Below, piece by piece: positions 9,067 to 18,575 of a stretch of 64,000 bases of DNA. Origin of the DNA: JBFWMG01 sp050251715 (GTDB lineage Bacteria; Desulfobacterota; Desulfovibrionia; Desulfovibrionales; Desulfovibrionaceae). Below the pieces are notes generated by a model. That model did no database searches, had not been told where the DNA came from, and saw only the letters and a list, made by a program, of their open reading frames with translations. The position numbers and the translations under genes are program-made. The stretch's first letter is position 1. The number at the start of each line of letters is the position of its first letter. The stretch lies in NCBI GenBank assembly GCA_050251715.1, contig JBFWMG010000009.1, positions 1 through 64,000 on the forward strand, written 5' to 3'.

Positions 9067-9675
9067 TCAGGCGGCAAGGTCCGCATACCGCCACCACACC
9101 TTCCGCTCAGGGTCCCACCGGAACCCGGCTCCCTTGAGCATCTCACGCTTGCCGCGCGTGTCGCCCGAGGCCGTGATGCACTCCCGCCCGTCCTGGGCGG
9201 GAACGCTCTGGTACTGCACCCCATCGAGCCGGGGCAACGACCTGGTCGGGGTGTCGGTCTGGGGGACACGATTCGGCGTCGCGGCCTGGGCATCGTCATC
9301 CAGTTCGGTCACGAGCCCGACCAGGGTCGAGAGCGCATAGCGCCGGGCATAGGTGAGCGCCGAACCGTAGCCCTGCGGGTCCGCCTTGGGCAACGGCATG
9401 ACCAGCAGGGACGACTGCCATTCGCCCGATTCGGCGTGCACCAGCTTGGTCACCAGCCCCAGGTGTCCAATCTCCGCAGGCACCGGGTACTGAGAGACCC
9501 ACACGCCTTGGGCGAGCAGCGCCTCGCGGCAGGTCTCCACGACCGAGTTCAGGGTTGCGTACCGGCTCTTGGTGAACGGATTCTCCCGGTCCTTCTGCGC
9601 TATCGGCAGCGCCTTATGCACATGGAGCATGGCCTTGGCCAGATGGGTGATTTCCGGAGAAGTGAAAGCTTGCAT
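9067..9675 (-). CDS. erf: ERF-family single-strand annealing protein
   Basis: This 202-residue protein resembles ERF-superfamily recombinases, which anneal complementary single strands during phage and plasmid recombination. Typical features are the N-terminal LAKAMLHVHKALP, the central FTKSRYATLNSVVETC, LAQGVWVSQYPV, and the GSALTYARRYALSTLVGL segment near residue 110. The last 50 residues include WDPERKVWWRYAD, a short C-terminal module often attached to recombination proteins. It starts at ATG 9675 behind GGAGGT and is the first gene of the operon. It should supply annealing while the next gene supplies the exonuclease. It takes the place where SXT-like elements carry Bet. Confidence 0.85.
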   Translation of the reverse strand: MQAFTSPEITHLAKAMLHVHKALPIAQKDRENPFTKSRYATLNSVVETCREALLAQGVWVSQYPVPAEIGHLGLVTKLVHAESGEWQSSLLVMPLPKADPQGYGSALTYARRYALSTLVGLVTELDDDAQAATPNRVPQTDTPTRSLPRLDGVQYQSVPAQDGRECITASGDTRGKREMLKGAGFRWDPERKVWWRYADLAA

Positions 9676-9820
9676 CTGCGTGGTACCTCCTTGAATTTTG
9701 GAAATGAGGGGGGGGCGGCAATCAGCTGTTTGGCAGCGACTGAGCTGAAAAACTCCTATAATTCAAGGGAATAATATATAGATAAGATTAGTTGAGTTGC
9801 GTGGGAGGGCAAGCACACCA

Positions 9821-9848
9821 CAAGGGGAGCGCACATGGCGCTCCCTTG
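9821..9848 (-). repeat. Imperfect hairpin upstream of the recombination operon
   Basis: CAAGGGGAGCGC (9821-9832) pairs with GCGCTCCCTTG (9838-9848), leaving one bulged G and a five-base loop. It shares AAGGGGAGC with the hairpin at 6701. It lies about 110 bases after the stop of the membrane-protein gene at 9963 and may be that gene's 3' end. No T-run follows. Confidence 0.6.
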
Positions 9849-9962
9849 GTCATTTGTAAGGTCCTGGTGGACTGGGCCGGAAGCCAGCCGGACGGGTTTG
9901 GGGATATTTTGGGCCTACGCTCGGGATGATTCTAATGCGTTGGCCCCATGGCGATCTGCCTA

Positions 9963-10874
9963 TCAGAGCCGCGTTTCAAGTTCCGACAAGCCCTTAATGT
10001 CGAAATCAAAGTGCTCGTCGCCACCGTCCCTGACAAAGTTTACGCGCTTTCCCTTCTGCATCCGGCGATAGGCCATTGCCAAGTTATCACCGTCAAATTG
10101 CTCCAAAAGCAGATGCTCTTTTTGTGGACTTGGGGTGGCCTGGAAACGAATCCAGCCGACCTGTTGTCCATCGACAAGGATATTGTACCTGACCTTGTCA
10201 GGATACTCGGCCGTGACCTCTTCCAGACTGCTCACAATGCCGACCCCGATGCAGATTGACGGAATGGATTCCGTATAATCGAGCACGAGCAGGTTACAGC
10301 CCATCCTTGAATTAGATTCCATACAGTCATCCGTAGCGATGCGGATGCACATCCCGTCGCGCCCCCGTACAGGCCCGATGACCGTCCAATCGCCGATGGT
10401 TCTATCCGGGGACGGAGGGCGTAGGAATGTGGTCACCTGCGCATCAAGATCAGTAGCTATTCGGTCTGGCGAATTACCTGCGGTGGCGGGTGGGGACTGC
10501 CTTTCCATGAGCTCGCTCGCCTGTCCTTTCGGTTGCGTTTTGCGTGAGGCGTCACCAACATTGAGAACCAAGCCGCCGCCAATGATGACGCCAATGACGA
10601 TGCCTATGAGTTGCGGACCGCACATCCAAAACAGGCGCTGCTTGAGAAGACCAAAGAACCCGCCGGTTGTGAAAATGATGTCCGGCGCGGCCAGCCTTCG
10701 TAGAAGGTCAGCGATGAGGAAACCCACAAACCCCAACCCCGAGGCGGCGGCAACGCCCACGAGCTTCATGAAAAGCCCTGCATGGACGTTGGTGTTGCAA
10801 AACACGGCGACGATGCTGATGAGTACGCACAGGATGGCGTAGATAATGAGGTAGGCTTTTTTCCCTTGTTCCAC
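9963..10874 (-). CDS. Membrane protein with three predicted helices and a Cys-containing soluble tail
   Basis: I start this at GTG 10874 (VEQGKKAYLI), seven bases behind GGAGA. An open frame reaching further upstream has no ribosome-binding site. The product has 303 residues. Hydrophobic stretches at about 8-26, 34-54 and 85-105 predict three membrane helices. The remaining 190 residues are soluble and include three Cys in MCIRIATDDC...GC and a GDWTVIGPV segment. I do not recognise the family. It is divergent from the XRE-type regulator at 11044, with 169 bases between them, so that regulator may control it. Confidence 0.65.
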   Translation of the reverse strand: MEQGKKAYLIIYAILCVLISIVAVFCNTNVHAGLFMKLVGVAAASGLGFVGFLIADLLRRLAAPDIIFTTGGFFGLLKQRLFWMCGPQLIGIVIGVIIGGGLVLNVGDASRKTQPKGQASELMERQSPPATAGNSPDRIATDLDAQVTTFLRPPSPDRTIGDWTVIGPVRGRDGMCIRIATDDCMESNSRMGCNLLVLDYTESIPSICIGVGIVSSLEEVTAEYPDKVRYNILVDGQQVGWIRFQATPSPQKEHLLLEQFDGDNLAMAYRRMQKGKRVNFVRDGGDEHFDFDIKGLSELETRL

Positions 10875-11043
10875 TGATGGTCTCCTTTGATGACGATTCA
10901 CTGAGCTTGCGCACCTATGGACGACGTTTAGGGGAACAGAAAAACACCTATCGGTATTAAAAGTCAACACAAAAGGGAGGCCATAGCGGGTTTCCGTAGA
11001 GAGATACCTCCCCCATTGTAGAGCAAAGCGGAGGCAGCATCTC

Positions 11044-11370
11044 GTGGAGAATATTCTGGAAGCAGTTGGAGCGAAGATTCGCATACTCAGGAAGGGAAGT
11101 GGCTTGAGCCAGCAAGCGTTGGCCGAACGTGCCGGGGTCAGCTACAAGTATCTTGGGGAGATCGAACGAGGTCAGGTGAGCCTGTCCGTTGAAATCCTGT
11201 TGAAGATCGCGCAGGCCCTGAATGTTCAATCCACTGACATTTTGGAGGAATCCGCAGTGGATTCTGTAAGGAGCAGGGCAGTCTTCATCATGGCCGAATT
11301 GCCGGAGAGCGAGCAGAAGCTGGCGGTGGAGTTACTTGAAGCACTGTTGAGGAAATGCAGGGGAGAGTGA
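11044..11370 (+). CDS. XRE-family helix-turn-helix regulator
   Basis: This 108-residue protein starts at GTG 11044 with GGAGG upstream. Residues 8-65 form a Cro/CI-type HTH: IRILRKGSGLSQQALAERAG, then VSYKYLGEIERGQ and LLKIAQALNV. The C-terminal 35 residues are charged and helical and could dimerise. A regulator of this size at the junction of two accessory modules is expected to repress its own promoter or the divergent membrane-protein gene. CACCTAT occurs twice in the shared intergenic region and could be an operator half-site, but that is weak evidence. Confidence 0.85.
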   Translation: MENILEAVGAKIRILRKGSGLSQQALAERAGVSYKYLGEIERGQVSLSVEILLKIAQALNVQSTDILEESAVDSVRSRAVFIMAELPESEQKLAVELLEALLRKCRGE

Positions 11371-11386
11371 ATGACTTCAGCGAACC

Positions 11387-11740
11387 TCAGCCGAAGAAGC
11401 AGCAATACGCATCATCCTTGACCAAATTCAAAAAATCTTCAATCGTTCGCACAGAAGGACAGGGCTCATAGCCAACCCATTTCCCAGTCCCCCGCATCCA
11501 GTAGACCTTCCAGGCATTCTGGGCTTTGACATATCTCGTCTTGGCAATCGGGCTGTGGACCTTTTGTGCCGGATCAGCGAAGTGCGACCGTATCTCGAAC
11601 AGCTCAACCGCCTGCTTCTTTGAATCGACCTCGAATCCCCATTGCAGCTTGTCATGGAGATGCGCCGGTGGTCCCTGCCGTTCGCAGAAATCCTTGAGAA
11701 GTCTTTCGTAGCGGTGCTGTTCGAATTCGCTGATCGCCAT
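11387..11740 (-). CDS. DUF3024-family protein
   Basis: This 117-residue protein shows the DUF3024 pattern: FCERQGPPAHLHDKLQWGFE near the start, a central VHSPIAKTRYVKAQNAWKVY, WMRGTGKWVGYEP, and the terminal VKDDAYCCFFG. Its biochemical role is unknown to me. The start lies two bases after the stop of the sacsin-like gene, so it is the last gene of the long defence operon. A broken second copy lies at 18576-18653 after hsdR, which suggests that DUF3024 genes were the 3' ends of two modules joined here. Confidence 0.8.
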   Translation of the reverse strand: MAISEFEQHRYERLLKDFCERQGPPAHLHDKLQWGFEVDSKKQAVELFEIRSHFADPAQKVHSPIAKTRYVKAQNAWKVYWMRGTGKWVGYEPCPSVRTIEDFLNLVKDDAYCCFFG

Positions 11741-11742
11741 GT

Positions 11743-14700
11743 CTACCTGCCAGCTTGTCTCAATATAATGAACTTCAAATCGTGAAGGTGTGTCTCTACG
11801 AAACGAATGCTGGTTTTCACGTCACCGAGTGATATTGGAATCTCACAATCCTCCGCACTGACAATCTCCTCCCTTATCTCGGCCATTACCGCATCGTCTG
11901 TTTTCACAAATTCATCGTATTTGGCGGCGCACAGAGGACAAAGAGCCAGATACTGTGCTTCATGCTCCTTCGGCATATACCTTCTGGAGAGTACTTCTTT
12001 TTTCTCGAAGTAGTGCTTTCCATCGCGCTTCCGGAAGGGCATCTCCTCTTTGCATATCTGGCAGACCATTTGGTCGGCCTCATTTGTGTATTGGTTTCGG
12101 ATCCATGTGGTCGGGTCAATGGCACCGTTGGTGGTTCGAACACTTCTTTCGCGTTTCTCGTATTCTTTTTCGGGCGCACCGGATAGTTGCTCGCCAAGGT
12201 ACTCTTCACGCCTTTCAGGATTGGCTACCGACTTGGATGGAAACGTTGGTCGTTCTTTGCGGGCGGAGATCCTTTCCTCCAACTTTTTGAATTCCTCAGG
12301 ATTCTCGTTCATTAGCCGTGCAACTTTCTCTGCTTCTTCCGACGAGTTGAAGCCCAACTCTTGTGCTGTTGCCTCTTTTTTTTTGTATTGCTCCGTTTGC
12401 TTTTCTTTCTCACGCTGCAACGCCAGTTTGCATTTCTCGGCATCTTGCCCAAACTCAAGTTCATGCAGCCAATCCCAGCCGGTTTGATACACAAATCCAG
12501 GTGGCAATTGTTCCGCCGTGGCATCTCGCGGACTGACGAAATCAACCCCTTCCCCTAATTTATTTTGGGGAACCCATTTAGCTTCTAACAAATCATGAAC
12601 CAACGTCGACTTCACGATAGATCTATGTTTTGCATTCCTGCCGAAAAACGCTTTCAAGTATTGTGATAGACCATTATGGCATGATCGTATCATTGTATTC
12701 CAAACAAGTCTTGACTTCACTATAGATGGAGATGCAAGAAACTGTTTTAGCTTTGGTATAAGGTAATCGGCGTTAGTGCTGCCGGAAGTCCACCGATCTC
12801 CTCCATGGGAATTCAGATGATACCATTCAGGATGGGAATGAGGGACCTTAACACTCTTAACTGGCAGAGAGGTACCGGCCCCAAGCTTTTCAGCGAACTT
12901 GCCGAGAGCATTTGGATTTATGCCAAGCTTCTCATACACACGTGACAATGGAAAATGTTCGCCTTCCGCTCCAAGGATATCGTAGTAGGATCGCAGTCCC
13001 GTCTCCATAAATGGAGTGTCGAGATAAATCTCTTTTGGCCTCTTCCATTCGGCCCCGTTCCCTTCACCAATCATAAACAGAGATACTTCTGAGAACAGGC
13101 TTTTTCGACCTGCATTTTCCTTCAGAAACTTGATGAACCGCAATAAGTGTCTGTAATGGTCTTTGAGATTGGGGTGCTCAGATTTGAATAAATAGTTAGA
13201 TTTTAGTATATATTCTATCTCTACCTGCTCATCCACTTCTCGCACGCCAATCGCTTCAAGGAATTTGTACGCTTTCTCGTTTTTTTCGTTGCCCGCGAAA
13301 TAAGCGCTCTTCGCGACGCGAGGAAATTTGTCGTCGTGCTCAACCCCGTCAGTCGGGAAATAGCATTCGCCTCCCTTGCGATGGGTTCCATCACTGCAGC
13401 GAGCAAGATCAAGACCCTTGATACGGCCTTTCCGCTCCGCCGCCGCTGAATAAGGGATCCTTGGGGCGGCGTTGAGATAATCCATCAGCATCTCATATAA
13501 GATGTGATGCCATTTATCATCCTTGCTACCCATCCATTGCCTCAGAGCATCCCTGTTTAGCCTGCCCAACGCTCTTACGAATTCTGCGGCGTCCCATTGC
13601 TCAATACTGAGCATAGACAGGAAGTTGTCCTCCCGTTGATTTCGCTGGGGGGGATTGGATGCCCAGATCGGTGTGACATAGCCGTCCCCTAAAAGCATGA
13701 CCATATCGTCGTCGCCGATTAGGTCTGAAAGGGCACGGGTGCTGCGGAAGATCCCAGATGCCGCAGCGTGATCGCCGCGCTTCATGGGGACCAGGTCCCT
13801 TTCCTTGAATTCATCAATCAGCCGGTCCATGATCGGTTGGTAGAATTCCGGCAAGTTGTCTTTGTCGTTGGGCAATAGCGCCAATGTGCGCACGGTCAGC
13901 AAGCCTTGATCGCGGATAGCGGACATCGATTCCGCCAGCAGGTCGGCTAGGTGGTCGCGCAACACGTTGTTTCCTGCGCAATCGCGGACACTGTCGCGCG
14001 CGACAGTCGAGGCGAAAGGCGCATGGAGATGGAAACGCAGGTTGGAGGTCTCTTTGTCCGCCGGAAAATAGATGCAGACGCGCCCCGGCTCCATCGGCAC
14101 GAGTTCCCATTCGGGAATGGCAGCCGTGCCGCCGCTTTTCTTTTCCTTGGCTCCCGCTTTCGCTTCGACCGGCGTTAACCCTAGGGCGACGGCGATGCGA
14201 CAAGATTTCACTTTTTGGCTCTCGTTCTCAGCCTCTTCGTCTTCAACCTGTGCCTCCTTATCGAACTTCATAAACCAGGTGGCCGAAGGGGCGAGTTCAC
14301 TTGGCTGTTGCAGGCGAATCTCGAATCGGCTTTCGCCAAAATTGATTCGTTCAATATAGCCAAGAGATGAGTCGGGGAGAAGATATTCGATCTTGTGGAT
14401 GTGCGTGAGGAAGAGCAAGGTCGTTGCTCCAAGAGACTTGAGCAGCCGTTCAATCTCGCTCCTTGCTCGCTGTGGTGATTTTTTGGGATTATTAAACGGC
14501 AGGATGAATCGTGTTTGACCATCCCTTGAGAAGGACTCGGAGACTCCTTCCAGATCCGGTACGACCATATCCCTAATCCTAAAATGGAGATCACCCGATT
14601 CGATTTCAGGCGAGTCCGTGTAGGCAAAGACCGCTTTGAAGCCAACGCCGAATTTGCCGATATTGGTTACGTCGTCCCGTTTGGCGCTGAATCCGATGCC

Positions 14701-14958
14701 GGTGATGGCATTGACATCCTTGAACTCGAAGAGTCTTTTACCGTTGTGCTCGAATTCAATTCGGTCTTCATGCAAGATGAACCGCACTTCTTGGGCGTGC
14801 GCGTCTTCGGCATTCTGTAGCAATTCATAAACGAAGTGGGCGTTATCCGGATAGAGGTCGGTGAGCAGACGTTTGAGGCCTGCTTCAAATCCGTTCTCTC
14901 GGTTTGCCTCGACCCATTTTCGGCGCTTTTCGGCTAGCTCCTTAATCGCTTGCCTCAT
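11743..14958 (-). CDS. Sacsin-like GHKL ATPase with C-terminal zinc/HNH-like module
   Basis: The 1071-residue protein begins with an Hsp90-type ATPase fold of the sacsin branch: YELLQNAEDA (Bergerat N-box, near residue 43), VNAITGIGFSAKR, and IGKFGVGFKAVF (near residue 100). The long middle has no motif I can name apart from a charged coiled coil near residues 830-900. The C-terminus has CQIC (near 964), GKHYFEKKEV, a conserved-looking His, and LCPLCAAKYDEF (near 1005). This looks like a zinc-bound HNH-type nuclease or binding module. Its ATG overlaps the SNF2 helicase stop by four bases, so the two proteins are probably made in fixed ratio. Such pairs occur in defence islands. An ATP-driven effector is my inference; nuclease activity is unproven. 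Confidence 0.8.
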   Translation of the reverse strand: MRQAIKELAEKRRKWVEANRENGFEAGLKRLLTDLYPDNAHFVYELLQNAEDAHAQEVRFILHEDRIEFEHNGKRLFEFKDVNAITGIGFSAKRDDVTNIGKFGVGFKAVFAYTDSPEIESGDLHFRIRDMVVPDLEGVSESFSRDGQTRFILPFNNPKKSPQRARSEIERLLKSLGATTLLFLTHIHKIEYLLPDSSLGYIERINFGESRFEIRLQQPSELAPSATWFMKFDKEAQVEDEEAENESQKVKSCRIAVALGLTPVEAKAGAKEKKSGGTAAIPEWELVPMEPGRVCIYFPADKETSNLRFHLHAPFASTVARDSVRDCAGNNVLRDHLADLLAESMSAIRDQGLLTVRTLALLPNDKDNLPEFYQPIMDRLIDEFKERDLVPMKRGDHAAASGIFRSTRALSDLIGDDDMVMLLGDGYVTPIWASNPPQRNQREDNFLSMLSIEQWDAAEFVRALGRLNRDALRQWMGSKDDKWHHILYEMLMDYLNAAPRIPYSAAAERKGRIKGLDLARCSDGTHRKGGECYFPTDGVEHDDKFPRVAKSAYFAGNEKNEKAYKFLEAIGVREVDEQVEIEYILKSNYLFKSEHPNLKDHYRHLLRFIKFLKENAGRKSLFSEVSLFMIGEGNGAEWKRPKEIYLDTPFMETGLRSYYDILGAEGEHFPLSRVYEKLGINPNALGKFAEKLGAGTSLPVKSVKVPHSHPEWYHLNSHGGDRWTSGSTNADYLIPKLKQFLASPSIVKSRLVWNTMIRSCHNGLSQYLKAFFGRNAKHRSIVKSTLVHDLLEAKWVPQNKLGEGVDFVSPRDATAEQLPPGFVYQTGWDWLHELEFGQDAEKCKLALQREKEKQTEQYKKKEATAQELGFNSSEEAEKVARLMNENPEEFKKLEERISARKERPTFPSKSVANPERREEYLGEQLSGAPEKEYEKRERSVRTTNGAIDPTTWIRNQYTNEADQMVCQICKEEMPFRKRDGKHYFEKKEVLSRRYMPKEHEAQYLALCPLCAAKYDEFVKTDDAVMAEIREEIVSAEDCEIPISLGDVKTSIRFVETHLHDLKFIILRQAGR

Positions 14959-17900
14959 TGTTCGTATCCCCCGGAAACATGAATCACGCCATATGCGACC
15001 GGACCGGCGACAATATCCGCTCTCTCCAAGGCGATATCCAATTCCTGGATTCGCCTTGCGTAATCCGCCTCTGCGGCGGTGATTTGAGACTGTCGCATTT
15101 TTTGAATCTTTTCGTTGGTCGCCTGGCTAAGCTGTTCTTCCACAAGAGCGATCCTCGCCCGGTGACTGGTGGACAGGCTCTCACGCCGATATTCGGCCAG
15201 TTCCTGGGTCTTTTGCAGGTGCCTGCTTCTGGCGTCGTTCCACAAGCTGTAATGTTGAGCATCCAAGGCATCCCAAACTGAAGCTTCAAATCTGTCTGAC
15301 ATGCCACCTGGACAATCCGCCGCACTCTCCAAAAGGCGACCAAGATGCTCGGTCACCATGGCGTTCGAGGCGATAGGCTTAAGCACCAAGTCCTCCCTGA
15401 TGCCGTGAAAGCGCCACTGGTATATGGCGAATTCGTAGCGTCCAATAGGTATCTCGTTCGACGCAACCTCCAAATTGGTTATGACCCGCTGCTTGGTATC
15501 AAACGACAGGGCCGCCTGTTTGACCAATGGGTGGAGGGGCATGATAAAGGCGGCCTCGGGATGCTGCATGGCGCAATCAGACTCGAAAGTGATGGCCCAA
15601 TGTGGACTCTCTCCCTTGAGCCAGTTTTCCCATTCGCGGTTAATAGACGTGTTTTGCCGGGGGAGCTGCTGAAAATCCTTTAAAAGGTAATTTCGGGATT
15701 CTTGGGCCAGCCGGAGGGTCTTGAACGGCTTTTCGCCCAGAATAAACTCCTGGTCTTTACCGCAAACGCGCTGCAGGTAAAGGGTCACCAGCCTGCGGAG
15801 TGAAGCCGGTGACAACCAGAAGCTCGCCGCGTCGGCAATTTCGCGATTCATCTGCTCTTGAGGGAGGCGAATGCCAAACAGCTCCGCTTGTTTTTGTTCC
15901 AGATCCTCCTGCTCTTGGAGAATCCGGATTTTATTGTCGGCCAACTGCTGGAGCTTACTTTTACGCTCCTCATCACTCAGCTCGTAATTTTCCGCGATGT
16001 TTTTGATCTCACGAGTGATTTCCCCGAGTATTTCCTCGCTCCCTCCCAAGGCGTTATTAAAGACACCGATGCGCACCAGACACCGCTCGTAGATATCCGC
16101 ATCCACGGTTCCTGGAGTAATCAAGTTGACGATGGCGACGCTCTCACTCTTTTGTCCTTTTCTGTCGATACGGCCGATGCGCTGTTCAACCCTCATGGGA
16201 TTCCAGGGGAGGTCATAGTTCACGATACAATCACAGAATTGGTAATCGAGTCCTTCGCAGCCAATTTCGGAAAACAGCAACAAATCAAGAGCATCTTCGT
16301 TCTCCCTGGGCAGTTCAAACCGGGTGCGAAGCACGACTCTATCTTCATCTGGGGTGTCGCCATGTACCAACCCAACGCGGAATCCATCCTCGCTAAGATG
16401 ATCGAATAGATAACGCAACGTGTGCCGGAAGCTGCTGAACAACATCACTTTGTTATTCAGAAGAATTTGCTTGCCTTTGATTATATTTCGTAAAGCTTCA
16501 AACTTGGGATCGTTCGCATCCAGGGAACGAGCTGCCTCAAGGAGGCGCTGGATTTGGGCCTTGAAAGGAATGATGGCCTCATCCTCCGGCACCCCGGTAT
16601 TATCCGCTTCCTCCCAAGACAGCTCATCAAGATGACGGTTGAGAATATCCTCAAGAAAGGGCGCGAGGCCCAAGAGGCAACTAGCAGCCTGCCGCCTGAT
16701 AGTGGTCATCATGAACTTTACGTTAGCTCCATCGTGAATCTGACTGAATATTTCAGCCTGAATGCTCAACAGCTCATCGTGCAAATGCTGCTGAGCCGGA
16801 GTGAATGGCACGACGACCGTCTCGGGCTTCCTAACTGTGAAATCCCCAATGTCGCGGCGGCGGGTTCTGTTGATAATACCGGCGAAGGTGTGCATCCCCT
16901 CCGTGTCGGAGATCATACTTACACGCTCTTCGTGTGCAATCTCGCCCTTCAAAAGCTCGGAGCGGACCCGACAGAAATCAGGATTGTGCCTGAGTATGGC
17001 CTGGCCCCATGGCGTGGACGCCGCTTGATCGAGAGCTTCAATCGCCAGGTTTTGCCATTCCGGCGCTTGAGATCGCATCGCCGAAACCGCCTGATTGATA
17101 AACGGGTTCGGCTCAGCCATGTGCGAGAAACTCTCCTGGTCGATGATGAGATCGGGGCGGAGCGTATTCAGAAGAACAAAGAGATCGTTGCTGCCGAGCT
17201 GGATCGGCGTGGCCGTCAAGAAAACTACCGCTTCCGCGTGATCGCAGAAAAACTTCACGGCCTTGTGGCTGAACGTATCCTGGTTTCGGATGTGGTGAGC
17301 CTCATCGACAATAACCAGATCGAAGCGGGGTGGCGGATCAAGGTCCAAGAGGCCTTTTTTCCGCTTCCGTTTTCTTTCGGGAGCCGAGCCATACAGGAGT
17401 GCTTCATCGAACTGGGAGTACGGGACGATGCTTTTCTGGTGTTGCTCCGGCCAGACACCATCCAGATCCATCTCGTTGATGCAATACCGCAAGGTGGCAC
17501 CGTCAAGATGAGTAAAACGCTCTTCGAAGCGTTTCATTTCGTTCAGCCACTTTTTCTCGGTAACCAGCGGGCGTGGGCAGACAATGAGTACGGAACGGAT
17601 ATCACGCCGCGCTTGGAGCTCGCGCAGGATGAGGCCAGCTTCAATGGTCTTGCCTACACCAACGCCGTCGGCAATGAGCAAGCGCGGACGATCCGACCGG
17701 ATAAACCGCAGTACCGGTCTGAATTGATACGGGATGAAGTCGACACGGGCGGCGTTGAGTGAGTAGAGGGTGGATAGCCCCGGATACTTTATCTGTAGCG
17801 CGGTGAGATAGGCATGGAATTGGTCGCAGGGTAAGGCGTCTTCCTTTTCCTCAAGCGGGTCTTCGGCCTGCAATTGTGATGCGTAGAACGTTTGGATCGC

Positions 17901-18542
17901 GCCATCTATGAAGACCTTGAATCGGTTTTCAGGCTTGCCGGGCAGCACGGCAACCACAGCGCCACGACTTGATGGGTTTGATTTGACGAAGACGATTTGC
18001 CCGGGTTCGAATTCAGTCTCATCCTTTTTTGGTTCCAGTGGAGCGGATGTGTTCTCCGCTCTTCCGTCTGATGGAGGCTGAGACTCCGCCGCGAGAAGGG
18101 CTGCTTTTATTTCCCGAACATCTTGAATCAGCTTTTCATCCGCACCGATGACAACCGCGAACCGTTGGAGAGTGTCCAGGTCTCGGTAAATATCGTCAAC
18201 AGGGAACCCTTCCGTATCAGCGTGCGCCCAGCGGTTACGGACCGTCTGCATTTCCTTGACGAAGTGACGGGATTCGGATGTAAGGTCCAGGCTGTTGGAA
18301 ATCTGATACCAGTTCTGGTCCAGAACCCGAAGAAGTCCAGCGAGGTCAAGGCCACCCAGTGACGTGATGTTGCGTTGCTCCAAACGTCTCTTTTGCTGAA
18401 ACGAAAGGGTGCTCACGACGGCTTTGTTCCACCAGTCGTCAAACAGCGGCGGCAGAACTCTTTCTAGAAATACGGCGAGCTGCCCGGCTACGTCGCTAAG
18501 ATGCTTCGCAACCGCCCAGTGAACTTGGAGATTATGATCCAT
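14955..18542 (-). CDS. Swt1-type HEPN domain fused to SNF2/RapA-like helicase
   Basis: The 1195-residue protein starts at ATG 18542 with GGAGG ten bases upstream. A GTG at 18563 is less likely. Residues about 1-120 look like the Swt1 family of HEPN domains, ending in RNRWAHAD (an Rx4H motif). A small beta segment near 190-235 (GQIVFVKSNPSSRGAVVAVL) resembles a Tudor/SH3-like module. The helicase has DGVGVGKTIEAGLIL (near 290), VDEAHHIRN (near 409), FLTATPIQ, and QRIGRIDRKGQ (near 784). The C-terminal 250 residues are coiled-coil rich. SNF2 helicases of this kind appear in several defence systems, for example DrmD of DISARM. Coupling to the GHKL gene (four-base overlap) suggests a joint machine. 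Confidence 0.85.
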   Translation of the reverse strand: MDHNLQVHWAVAKHLSDVAGQLAVFLERVLPPLFDDWWNKAVVSTLSFQQKRRLEQRNITSLGGLDLAGLLRVLDQNWYQISNSLDLTSESRHFVKEMQTVRNRWAHADTEGFPVDDIYRDLDTLQRFAVVIGADEKLIQDVREIKAALLAAESQPPSDGRAENTSAPLEPKKDETEFEPGQIVFVKSNPSSRGAVVAVLPGKPENRFKVFIDGAIQTFYASQLQAEDPLEEKEDALPCDQFHAYLTALQIKYPGLSTLYSLNAARVDFIPYQFRPVLRFIRSDRPRLLIADGVGVGKTIEAGLILRELQARRDIRSVLIVCPRPLVTEKKWLNEMKRFEERFTHLDGATLRYCINEMDLDGVWPEQHQKSIVPYSQFDEALLYGSAPERKRKRKKGLLDLDPPPRFDLVIVDEAHHIRNQDTFSHKAVKFFCDHAEAVVFLTATPIQLGSNDLFVLLNTLRPDLIIDQESFSHMAEPNPFINQAVSAMRSQAPEWQNLAIEALDQAASTPWGQAILRHNPDFCRVRSELLKGEIAHEERVSMISDTEGMHTFAGIINRTRRRDIGDFTVRKPETVVVPFTPAQQHLHDELLSIQAEIFSQIHDGANVKFMMTTIRRQAASCLLGLAPFLEDILNRHLDELSWEEADNTGVPEDEAIIPFKAQIQRLLEAARSLDANDPKFEALRNIIKGKQILLNNKVMLFSSFRHTLRYLFDHLSEDGFRVGLVHGDTPDEDRVVLRTRFELPRENEDALDLLLFSEIGCEGLDYQFCDCIVNYDLPWNPMRVEQRIGRIDRKGQKSESVAIVNLITPGTVDADIYERCLVRIGVFNNALGGSEEILGEITREIKNIAENYELSDEERKSKLQQLADNKIRILQEQEDLEQKQAELFGIRLPQEQMNREIADAASFWLSPASLRRLVTLYLQRVCGKDQEFILGEKPFKTLRLAQESRNYLLKDFQQLPRQNTSINREWENWLKGESPHWAITFESDCAMQHPEAAFIMPLHPLVKQAALSFDTKQRVITNLEVASNEIPIGRYEFAIYQWRFHGIREDLVLKPIASNAMVTEHLGRLLESAADCPGGMSDRFEASVWDALDAQHYSLWNDARSRHLQKTQELAEYRRESLSTSHRARIALVEEQLSQATNEKIQKMRQSQITAAEADYARRIQELDIALERADIVAGPVAYGVIHVSGGYEQ

Positions 18543-18575
18543 TTTCGGCTCGCCTCCTGTCACGTAGTTATGAAC

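Noticed and set aside
9835..10259. Small plus-strand frames opposite the membrane-protein gene
   Set aside because: No ribosome-binding sites and antisense composition.
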